Positions 54,848 to 64,000 of a stretch of 64,000 nt of DNA are shown piece by piece (the first letter of the stretch is position 1; every line of letters begins with the position of its first letter). Under the pieces are notes generated by a model that saw nothing but the letters and a program-made list of their open reading frames with translations, searched no databases and had not been told where the DNA came from. The stretch is from contig JAKCPI010007886.1 of assembly GCA_023213315.1 (NCBI GenBank), positions 20,180-84,179 of the forward strand, read 5' to 3'. A program made the translations under genes and the position numbers. Origin of the DNA: Euborellia annulipes. Taxonomy: Eukaryota; Arthropoda; Insecta; Dermaptera; Anisolabididae.

Positions 54848-55248
54848 AATTGTGATTAATAAAAAAATTTCCAGATTTTAATTTATTTTAAATCTAGAAA
54901 ATAAATATTGTCAGGATAATATTAATTTATTATTAATCAAAAAATGAAAAAATTATTATTTATCAAATATTAGATTAAAGAAAAGAATAATAACAATAAC
55001 AGATCACTGGAGGTTTGAGGATCAAGGAGGAGGGAAAAGGCATTTGACCCTTTGACGATCAGGGATGTAATATTTTGGTTAAACTGGTAACATCATAATT
55101 TGGCAAAATACATTAAAATTAATCAAAAACACGTTTTCAATATACCCTAGTATTTATTGGTATAGATTCCTGATACGCATTTCGACACTCAGTCGTCTGA
55201 TACTATGTAATATCACAACTCTTAAAGCAGAAATTCGAAAAAATCTGG
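54848..55248. other. AT-rich stretch
   Basis: The minus-strand motif CAGACGA...GTCGAAATGCGTATC at 55172-55199 resembles a hammerhead with a 2-bp stem III and 4-nt loop but lacks a proper stem II. Confidence 0.35.
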
Positions 55249-55785
55249 AAAATTACATCAGTAAAGTATAAGTACTCTTTAGCCGATTTGATTGAAATTC
55301 CGGATACTTAGCTTAAGTATAAAATTTGAGTATCCTAGGTTTTTTTGTTATAGATTCCCCTTAATCCACATTTTTTGGTATTTCACTTGAAATTCATTAA
55401 ATTTATTGTGAAAAAAAACCTAAATTCTCCGAAGGTCTCTTCCAGTTAAAATATCAAAACATTTACCTAAATTTCTACGAAAGCAATTTTATTCCTTTTA
55501 AATGCATCTTTTATTGCTTTTCTTAGAATTGTCATTAAAAGAGACGATTCCCTTTTAGCTTGAATTTGAGTTTTTTTCACAATAAATTCAATGAATTTCA
55601 AGTGAAATATCAAAAAATGTGAATTAACGAAAAAACTCAAAAACCAACAATCTCTCGATACTCAACTTTTATACGTAAACTAATTACCCATTTCGTAAGC
55701 GTCTCAAGTATTTTGAATAAAATCAGACAAAGAATACTAGTAGTGTACTAATAGACTTTTTTATACGATTTTCTCAAAATTAATA
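55249..55785. repeat. foldback element with RepA-like ends
   Basis: Inner arms 55351-55419 and 55570-55639 (tttggtatttcacttgaaat against atttcaagtgaaatatcaaa). Outer arms about 55249-55345 and 55655-55785 contain decayed RepA motifs (cagtaaagtataagtact; gtgtactaatagac) in opposite orientations. Confidence 0.6.
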
Positions 55786-56711
55786 GTTTTTTTTTGCATT
55801 TGTTTTCTTAACAGTAAAACCCCGGAAAGTCCCCGCTTCTAAACAGAAATGCCCCCACCCCCTCTCTGGGCCAAATCCTATTTGCGCCACAGTTTTATTT
55901 ATAGAAAATTCACTTAATTTAATATTCAATCAATTATCAAATAAATCAAAATTCCTCTGAGACGAATAATACATGACATGTCAGTCGGTCACTTTGCATC
56001 ATCACCTCGTCTCGTTAATTAGATTGACTAGTAGGTGTTTTTGACGTACTTAAAAAAAAAAATCCCCCCTTCAAAGTTTTTATTAGTGATATTAATTAAA
56101 GTTTTTGGCAAGTTTTCCATCTCTGTGATGTTGTGTGATTTCTGTTTCAAAATTCTTCCTCTCATTCGTTCGTTCATCCCTTTGATCTTTTTTTTTTTAA
56201 TTTTTAATTAGTATATTAATTTTTAGATAAAATATTACCACTTTACATCTCAGCTGGAAATATAAATAAAATGCCACAAAAGAAATAGAGAGATAGAAAT
56301 AGATTCGTTACGTCCTAGAAAAAAATTCATTTCTTGTTTATTTTATATTTTTTTCAAGAGCATTTTATTTATACATCTGGAAATTATTTATTTTATTAAT
56401 TAAATTTATTGTACGTTTGTCTTTTAACTTGAAGATGAATTGTTCGTTTCATGGAAGATATACTAAATGTAATCTCAAAGTTCGTGTTCTCTGCAGAAGT
56501 TGAAAAATTTTCGATTCAAATATCGCCGCATGTTGAAATATTAATTCCACCTAATTAAAATCATTATTAAATTTTGTCGGTTAACCAATGAATGAATGTT
56601 TTAAATAAATAATTTCAATTTAATCTCATATAAAAGTCCTTTTCATTTAAAATAAATATTTATTAATTAAAATATTAAATCAAGCAGCGTTCATTGTGTA
56701 AAAAATATATT
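55786..56711. other. AT-rich stretch
   Basis: C-rich patch near 55815-55880 resembling hAT termini. Nothing else. Confidence 0.4.
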
Positions 56712-57218
56712 AAAAATCTGGTGTAACTGGTGGTAGCACAGCACACAATTTACACAATTTCCTTCGGTAAACGAAAGTTGTGTTCTGTGCTTGTCACATC
56801 AGATTTTTTGTGTCGACATATAACTATTTAGTACGGTACATTCGAATTTCAAGATGTAAAATTTATAACTATGGGAAAATGGCCATGGCAACCATTTCTC
56901 CTATCTTCCCTATGAAGCACAAGAGTAAAGTGGTCTACAGGGGATTTCAATGGCAAAATGAGAATATATATTTTCAAGAGCATCCAAAAAACAATTAATT
57001 TTTGAATTTTAATTAAAATCGTTGGAGTGAGTTTTGAGAAAATGGAAAAAAACTAAAAAAGTACATCAGTAAAGTACTTGTACTTTTTGGCCGATTTTGT
57101 CCAAAAGTTTCGTGTCACGTCCCAGGAGGACTTAAATATAAAATCATTCTTCGTTTGGCTCCATTGTGTACTAGCGTGATCAATCACAACTTTAAGGGCT
57201 ATTTGTTTTTCTTGACAT

Positions 57219-57259
57219 GGTCCTGAAGAAGGAGTCGTTTTGACTCCGAAACGTTGACC
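57219..57259 (+). ncRNA. hammerhead ribozyme-like motif
   Basis: Stem I GGTC (57219-57222)/GACC (57256-57259), CTGAAGA (57223-57229), extra A, stem II GGAGTC (57231-57236)/GACTCC (57242-57247) with loop GTTTT, GAAACGTT (57248-57255). Core and both stems are intact; predicted cleavage triplet GUU. Confidence 0.6.
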
Positions 57260-57306
57260 CATAGCGGAGGAGTTAATCCAAATAAATTGGCTTGAAAATC
57301 ATCATA

Positions 57307-57543
57307 TTCTTCTCTTCTTCTTCTTCTGCCCCATTTCCTGCGGGGTCGGCGGACCTCACTCTTTTCCCCTCCAACCATGCGTTTTTGCGACCGGAAGAAA
57401 AAGAACAGGCCGGCCCGTCGCACGGTCTGACGCCTGTTGAAAAGAGGAAGGAAGAGACAGACATATAAAGAACAGAAAGACTGTCCCAGCTCGGGCAGCT
57501 CGTGGTCGCCATCCACGTACCCACAAGATGTGGGCCCCTGAGC
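57307..57543 (-). mobile_element. SineD copy
   Basis: CTTCTCTTCTTCTTCTTC end, ctgcggggtcggcggacct, aggccggcccgtcgcacggt to agatgtgggcccctgagc. Confidence 0.75.
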
Positions 57544-57630
57544 GATGAGTCTATTACTTTTTTGGATTCAGGGGACCTCAAAAATCTCCCGAAATATCGA
57601 ATTTTTGACATGAATCCAATAGGCTACTTC

Positions 57631-58780
57631 CTCGAGCCAAATATGATCGTTTTTTAGCCTATTAAGACTTTTAAGGCCAAGTTATTCAAAATTAAAAGCG
57701 TCAGTCCTTTTACGCCCACTTTTTAAGTTAAGCTATTCTGGGATTATTTTTTGGGTAGTTAATGAGAAATTCTTTAAATTAATTGACTAACAAGTGAATA
57801 TAAAACTTAACCGGGATTATTTGTAAAGATAATAAAAAAAAAAAAATTCCCTAAAAAAATTTAAATTTTAAATTTAATTTAATTTTTTTTCCAAACACAA
57901 AATGACTAAATTTTTAATTGAATAAATTTAAATAAATTCCTTTGACTGACTGACTGACAATAAACATTTTTCTTTTATATATAATTTTAATTATATTAGG
58001 GAGGAAATTGTTGTGTAACGGATTAACGTATTTGTTATAATGAAAAGTTAATTTGTCAATGCCACTTGTTCAAAGTTGATTAACCCTTAAAGGGAGGGTT
58101 TCTAGTTAATTGGAAACATCTCTTGTTCTCTCTCTTGCCATTTAATTGAACATATCATTAACATAACAGAGATTCATATTCAATTAGCCGTTTATAAATA
58201 ATTTATCGATTCTCACTATAATTATTTTCACACTATCATCGGGTCATAAATCTCTCTTCTCTTTTTAGAGATCTTTTCAAGATATGCAGATTGCTGTCAA
58301 GCCAAGATTCGATTATTTTAATTGGTCGTATTTTGTAAAGGGAATCCCTTTTTTAATTATATTAAAAGTTTTAAATTCAAATTCAGTCATTTTATATTCA
58401 TAAGATTTATTTATTTATTTATAATAAACATTGATCATCGTTATAACGAGGGAATATTCCTCATTTAATCTGGATGTAGTTTTCGTTTGTTAAATTTATT
58501 TTTTTGTGCATTCTCAGAAGAAAAAACTTTTTTTAATAGGTAGAGGGAAAAATAAATTTTTTCTTAAGTTCTCAATTTAGTTATTTCTAATTGAAATAAA
58601 CAGAAACGTTGTCTAAATGGCCTTCAATCCCGAAAAATATCTTTAATAAAATTACAAAAAATAAATAAATAAATAAAAAATTTATATATTTTAATTAATT
58701 AAAGTGCCAAGAAAAATTTTAATTTTATATAATTTAAATTCTCTCAGGATAAAGTGAATTTGTAGCATTCGTTCCTTGTA
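57631..58780. other. AT-rich non-coding stretch
   Basis: Only a SineK tail relic at about 58605-58650 (gtctaaatggccttcaatcc). Confidence 0.45.
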
Positions 58781-58990
58781 CAGTGAGGGACAATATTAAG
58801 TCCCACCCATGCGTTTTTTACTTGTGATAATTTCATTGTTTTTAAAAAAATATTATATATTTTTTAATGTAAACATTCATGGTTCAAACCATAAAAAATT
58901 TCCAATAAAGATTTTCATTTTCTTTTATAAAAACAATGAAATAATCACAAGTAGAAAACGCTTGGGTGGGACTTAATATTGACTTCACTG
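58781..58990. mobile_element. Tc1/mariner-type MITE
   Basis: 210 bp, ends CAGTGAGGGACAATATTAAG and its inverse CTTAATATTGACTTCACTG, inverted identity extending about 65 bp inward, flanked by TA on both sides (58779-58780, 58991-58992). CAGTG-type ends and TA TSD are typical of the superfamily. No transposase. Confidence 0.8.
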
Positions 58991-59032
58991 TACATACTCT
59001 GTTAAAGAGGATTCAGAGGAATTTTTTTTTGG

Positions 59033-59094
59033 TGGGGGAGAGTAAATCCAAATATTACTCCCTTTACCCCCCCCCCCTCTTGGATCCGCCCTTG
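59033..59094. repeat. hAT-like terminal fragment
   Basis: Poly-C then tcttggatccgcccttg, the right end of the 31466-type MITE. Confidence 0.5.
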
Positions 59095-59261
59095 ACTTTG
59101 TATCAAGAACTGTGTCTTGAACAGTGCGATACGCGTCGGCGGGTAAATTCAACAAGTGGTTAGGAGATTTTACATATATATTTTTTTTTTATTACTGCTT
59201 TTTAATTTCTCTCTCTCGTAGTTCGATGATTTTATTTAAGCCATTTGGATACCAAATGGCC

Positions 59262-59852
59262 TATATATGTTAATATATATAGAGAGAAAGTATTGGATTC
59301 ATGTAAAAAATTCGATGTCGAGATTTTGATGGATATTGCGGTCCCCTGACTTAGAGTAGTTGGTAGAGCGCCTACCTTCTATGCCAAGGGTCGAGGGTTC
59401 GGATTTCAGGTAGTTCGATGATTTTATTTAAGCCATTTGGATACCAAATGGCCTAAATAAGAATGCCTGGACCCCAGATAGATATGATAAATAATAACGT
59501 AGGTCATCGTCAAAGTCTTAAATGGCCTAAGTTGCCGAAAAGACTGTGTGTGAGTGTGAATGGAAAAAAAGTGTGTGTTTAAAAAAAAAAAATCCCTGAA
59601 TCCAAAAAAGTAGTTTTCGCGGCATGGTCTTTCTGTGTATGTGTCTGTGAACAAAATATCCCAAGAACGAAAAGAGCTACGAGGTTGAAATTTTATATTT
59701 AAGTTAGGCACCCCCTGGGACGTGACCCAGAGCTTTTAAACAAAATCGGCCAAAAAGTACTAGTACTTTACTGATGTACTTTTTCAGTTTTTTTTCGATT
59801 TTCTCAAAATTCGCTGCAACGATTTTGATTAAAATTCAAAAATCAATTATTT
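59262..59852 (+). mobile_element. RepA copy with nested SineG
   Basis: Terminal hairpin and aaaattcgatgtcgagattt, interrupted at cccctga by the SINE, then atccaaaaaagtagttttcg to aaaattcaaaaatcaattat. The simple repeat is short. Confidence 0.7.
59350..59592 (+). mobile_element. SineG copy in RepA
   Basis: cttagagtagttggtagagc head, B box GGGTTCGGATTTC, ttggataccaaatggcctaa, A tail. Flanks TCCCCTGA (59342-59349) and TCCCTGA (59593-59599). Confidence 0.75.
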
Positions 59853-61023
59853 ATATATTTTTATTTTTAAAAGCATTAAATTACAAACTAAATTTCTATC
59901 GAAATGGATAGAAATTTAAATCAAATAATACAAAATTGCTTAGGTAATAATAAAATAAAACAATCATTAAGGTGACTCAAGATTTCTCTTCCTCCCTCCA
60001 CCTTCTCTCTCTCTCTCTTTCTTTTTCATAAATTTAATTTTTGCATGTCTAAAAAAATATTTTCTATATATAATCCCAATTATATAATTTTCTCTTAATT
60101 TGATATACAAACTATTTTTATTTGTTTTACGTTGATCGTATAGATATAATCACCTAAATTAATAATTTCTTCTAAGCTCATTTTCCTTTTACTATTGAAA
60201 TCAAATAGGAGAATCAATAATTTGGCTTATATATAAAAAACAATTTTTGAAAAGCTTCATAGGCAAAAAAAATTAATTATAGAGATAGGGAAATTATTTT
60301 ACTAGATATTTCATATCGGAAATTAATGGCCTTTTTTTCTAGAGTATATAATTGAAACTTCAATATAATCGTGTATTCCCATATGTATCTGATAGCCTCA
60401 TCAGATGTTAATTTATTTCAATTCTGTTCTTTTTATTCTCATATAAAATTTTATATTTTTGTTTCCTTTAGTTAAAAAAAAATATATATATTTTGCATAT
60501 AAATTGAATTTTATTTTTTTCTTTTCTATTTATATAATTTTTTAATTTTCCAACCAGATGTCTCTGCGGTTTTTTCGTTCGATATTAAAAATAAAAAGAG
60601 CAATTTTTTTTTTTTTAGACAAAATACTTTTATAAATTCATTGGTAGCCCTAATATTACTTTTTTTTTAAAACCATTATAGATTTTTAATAATAGAATTG
60701 TTACTTAACCCACATTTATTGAATACAGACTCTCCATTGGATGTTTCCCTTGAGTTTGTCAAAAAATAAAATGAAATTACAAAGCAGGTTGTTGAAAAGG
60801 ACAAAAATGTACTTCATCAGTAATTTCAAAATTACAAAATATACGAGGTCAATAAAATAGGTCGCAAAACTGGATAGAAGCAATAATAATCAAAGTAACT
60901 TCCTGAAATTTGAATGAGATTTAGAAAAAAAAAAAAATTAATCATTAATTTTTATTTATATTAACCTCCCCCCCCCCCCCCAAAAAAAAAAAAAAAAAAA
61001 ACTACCCAAAATCAACTATTTTT
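59853..61023. other. AT-rich non-coding stretch
   Basis: (CT)n near 60005 and C/A runs at 60966-61001. Nothing else. Confidence 0.45.
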
Positions 61024-61319
61024 ACTTTCTCTTACCTCTATATACAGTATGTTAATATATATAGATAGAAAGTATTGGATTCATGTCAAAAATGTGATGT
61101 CGAGATTTTGATGGATATACACGTTTTGAGGTCCCCTGAATTTTCGCGACATGGTCTGTCTTTCTGTCTGTGAACAAAATATCTCAAGAACGAAAAGAGC
61201 TACGAGGATGAAATTTTATATTTAAGTTAGGCACCCCCCCCCTGGGATGTGACACGAAGCTTTTGAACGAAATCGGCCAAAAATAACTAGTACTTTACTG
61301 ATGCACTTCTTCAGTTTTT
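61024..61319 (+). mobile_element. RepA 5' portion
   Basis: ACTTTCTCTTACC hairpin to actttactgatgcacttctt. Directly abuts the next copy's first base, as if the second element inserted at cagttttt. Confidence 0.7.
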
Positions 61320-61800
61320 ACTTTCTCTTACCCTATATATGAAATATATAGAGAGAGAAAGTATTGCGATCATGTCAAAAATTCGATGTCGAGATTTTGA
61401 TGGATATACATGTTTTGAGGTCCCCTGAGTCCAAAAAAAGTGGGTCCCGCAAATTGGTCTGTGTGTCTGTGTGTGTGGAACCATTTTTTAGCATGAAGGA
61501 ATTGAGCTACCGGATTGAAATTTTATATTTAACTTAGGTACCTTTGAAGAATCTCAAAATAAGCTTTTGAACAAAATCGGCCAAAAAGTACTAGTACTTT
61601 ACTGATGTACTTTTTCAGTTTTTTTCGATTTTCTCAAAATTCCCTCCAAGGATTTTTTTTTAAAATTCATAAATGAACTATTTTTTAGATGCTCTTTAAA
61701 ATGTATATTCTCATTTTGCCGTTGAAATCTTCTGAAGACCACTTTACTCTTGTTCTTCATAGGAAAGATAGAAATGGTTGCCATGGTAACGGAATTTAAA
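61320..61800 (+). mobile_element. RepA copy inserted head-to-tail
   Basis: Starts ACTTTCTCTTACCC at 61320, contains (TGTG/TCTG) at about 61458-61478, runs to ggttgccatggtaacgg and lacks the 3' palindrome. Confidence 0.7.
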
Positions 61801-62209
61801 TCTTTTTCTTTTTATTAGATTAAAAATCAATTATTATTTAAATTCCCATTTATTTTTTTTTATTTCTGTTTTAATTGTTTCCAAGAAAACATATATATAT
61901 ATCTCTCCCACTTGCAAACATTATCGTCTCTCTCTACTCTTTTTAAATTCCCTTTCCACCTTATCTTCGCATAGAAACAATGTTAATTTCCTATAGGGAT
62001 TTGTATGTTAATTTCGATTCAAAAGGGGGTCCCCTTTAGAACTTTTTAGGCATTTAAAATTTTTTTTCCCAATTCTTATGAAATTTTGTATTTATTTACG
62101 AATCTATATTGTGTATAAAATGTCCAAATATGAGATTAAAATTTTGAAAAATAACCATAGTTTATTTGAAGCAGTCAACATTTAAAATGCAAGTTTGAAA
62201 CTAAGGTGC
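61801..62209. other. AT-rich spacer
   Basis: Nothing recognised. Confidence 0.4.
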
Positions 62210-62331
62210 TATCGGAAACTAAATATATCTCGACACAAAAAATCTGGTGTGACCAGCACGGTGCACAACTTTCTCTTACCGAAGGGTAAGAGAAAGTTGT
62301 GTGCTGTGCGCCAGTCACACCAGATTTTTTT
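62210..62331 (+). mobile_element. RepA 3' end
   Basis: tcggaaactaaatatatctc followed by the complete 3' palindrome with cttaccgaagggtaag at its centre. Confidence 0.7.
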
Positions 62332-62335
62332 CGAT

Positions 62336-62935
62336 TTTCTAAAAACTCGCTGCAACGATTTTGATTAAAATTCAAATATCAATTATTTTTTCGATGATTT
62401 TTCAAATGTATATTCTCATTTTGCCCTTGAAATCTTTTGAAGCACACTTTACTCTTGTACTTCATAGAAAAGATAGGAGAAATGGTTGCCATGGTAACAA
62501 AATATAAATATTTTCCCATACTTATAAATTTTTTTTTTTTTTTTTTAAACATTCACACTTTTTTCTCATTCACACTCACACTCACACACACATTCACACT
62601 GTCTTTTCGGCAGCTCAGGCCATATAAGACATTTACGATAACCGTTATTTATGAATTTATATATATTAGGGTCCAGGCATTTTTATTTAAGCCATCTGGT
62701 ATCCAGATGGCTTAAATAAAATCATCGGACTGCCTGGGGTCCGAACCCGCGACGTTTGGTATATGAGGTTAGCACGCTAACCTCTACACCACGCCCCGTG
62801 GGCACATCTTGAATTTTAATATATTGGCGGAAACTAAAAATCTGGTATACAATTACAGAACACAACTTTCCCTTATCAAAGATAAGACAAAGTTGTTTGT
62901 GTACTGTGCGACCAGTCACACCAGATTTTTATACT
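62336..62935 (+). mobile_element. RepA 3' two-thirds with nested SineG
   Basis: cgattttctaaaaactcgct to the 3' palindrome gtcacaccagattttta, interrupted by the SINE at the ataaattt/acatcttgaatttt site, the same point used in the 3076 copy. Confidence 0.75.
62530..62803 (-). mobile_element. SineG copy in RepA
   Basis: Reverse orientation, T run to ccccgtgggc, B box complete. The TSD is hidden in the T-rich left flank. Confidence 0.8.
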
Positions 62936-64000
62936 TTGCTTTTATATTAAAAAAATTACTATATTTTATTTTTTCCTCTCTTATAGCAATATTTTCCTTT
63001 GGGTTACCGGATTCGTACTGTATTTATTGCTATACCAATATTGAAACTTATCACCTAGTGATTTTCATTAATTTTAATAATAAAGTTTAACATTTTTTTT
63101 ATTTACATATTCAAATTCAGTCATCCACATAAAATCAACTTTCTAAAAAATATTTCGGATTGATATCTCATTATCTTTAATTTGAATATAGGTACATAAA
63201 TAATACTTTATAATCAATACATATAAAAATTTTTCAAACACCCACTTGTGAATTCTTTTTTGGGTTTCGCCCCTTTTATTTATTAAAAATTACGAGATGA
63301 AAAAAAAAAAAAAAAACATACTAATAAATTTCGATCTATTTTCAACAAGAAAAAAATTTCTTTTCTCCCTATTCTTATTTAAATCGTTTAATAATAAATT
63401 TTAATTAAATTAAAAAAAATTTCTGTCGCCCTAAAATTAGATCATAAATTTCATCTTTTTTTTTCACGCTCCGTTTGACTTCTGGATGCTGGCTGGATAT
63501 AGACACCAAAAAAAAAAAAAAAAATAATAAAATTCCAAGGGACTTATAATTCACCCAGTTTTATAGTTTATTTATTCCGTTTTGGGAAAGAAAGTATTAT
63601 TTATTTTTCAGTTTATCATTTTGGCTGCATATGCAAATGTCTTTCTCTCTCTCTCTCTTATTGACATTCAAAAAAAAAAAAATTAAATTTTATGGAAATT
63701 TATGGTAAAAAGATAATTTGTTTGTCTTGTGATAATGTTGTTTAATTAAAATAAAATCCAACAATTGATGTGACTATCATATAGAATAACTAAATTTAAT
63801 TTATTTCTTCCTCTCGTCTTCATTTATATTATCAGTTTCCAGTATTTGTACACTGTTAAAAAATTTTCAAGGGATATTCATAAACTTGTCTGTTACACAA
63901 ACTGTTTAGGAATTTTACATTCGGGTATATGAAAAGTTCATATACTTTCATAAACCAATTTATTTAAAGTTTCATTATGAAAAATTTTATTTACTAGTTA
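62936..64000. other. AT-rich non-coding stretch
   Basis: (CT)n at about 63642-63658 and A/T runs. No supportable gene or repeat. Confidence 0.45.

Larger units (their letters stand above)
56712..57630 (-). mobile_element. RepA reversed copy, split by two insertions
   Basis: 3' palindrome at 56712-56815, catggcaaccatttctccta, agtacatcagtaaagtactt, then interruption at about 57152, resuming at 57553 (cttttttggattcaggggac) to gacatgaatccaatag. The interruption holds a hammerhead-bearing element and a SineD. Confidence 0.65.

Noticed and set aside
55172..55199. Minus-strand hammerhead with 2-bp stem III (GAAATGCGTATC)
   Set aside because: Attractive stem III and AUC triplet, but the core/stem II spacing is short by about two bases; noted only in the region entry.

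Overview
This is a piece of an AT-rich animal nuclear genome, almost certainly arthropod. The only convincing protein-coding gene is an intronless-CDS Toll receptor of the insect/crustacean 'long Toll' class, closest to Toll-6. The flanks are about 70-75% A+T, full of simple repeats and nested transposon relics, with no bacterial gene structure. I cannot name the species; a crustacean or chelicerate would fit, but that is inference.

Layout: 1-12.4 kb is repeat-packed non-coding DNA. 12.48-12.76 kb is a sharp GC-rich island that I read as promoter/5'UTR, ending in a 2-codon upstream ORF. 12,777-16,799 is the Toll-6-like CDS (1340 aa), followed 5 bp after the stop by a possible short 3'UTR intron. 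The remaining 47 kb is essentially a gene desert: one candidate exon on the minus strand near 20.9 kb, a degraded LINE C-terminus near 35.5 kb, two or three unexplained GC-richer islands, and dozens of repeats.

Repeat families, named here for this window only. RepA: about 0.75 kb, ends in hairpins, carries a (TG)/(TCTG) microsatellite at a fixed internal place, at least 15 copies, Helentron/HINE-like in layout. SineG: about 255 bp, tRNA-like head with B box, A tail, 7-11 bp target-site duplications (TSDs). SineD: about 215-235 bp, CTTCTT at one end, long TSDs. SineK: older tRNA-derived SINE fragments. hAT-like MITEs with 8-bp TSDs, including two composite units that carry the same 1.5-kb segment (RepB). 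A Tc1/mariner MITE with TA TSD. Two further MITE families (MITE-C, MITE-H). Several very long foldback (inverted-repeat) elements, three of them with tRNA-like promoters in the arms.

The most striking system is a set of about 15 hammerhead-ribozyme-like motifs (CTGANGA, stem II, GAAACGTC) scattered through 64 kb, usually lying in or at the inner edge of foldback elements that are otherwise unrelated in sequence. Stem I and stem II differ between loci but stay complementary, which is covariation expected of a selected RNA structure. Hammerheads are known from Penelope-like retroelement terminal repeats and retrozymes, so these foldbacks are probably pseudo-LTR pairs of non-autonomous elements of that kind. 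One constant deviation from the textbook core, a single extra A/T/C after the CTGANGA box, needs testing.
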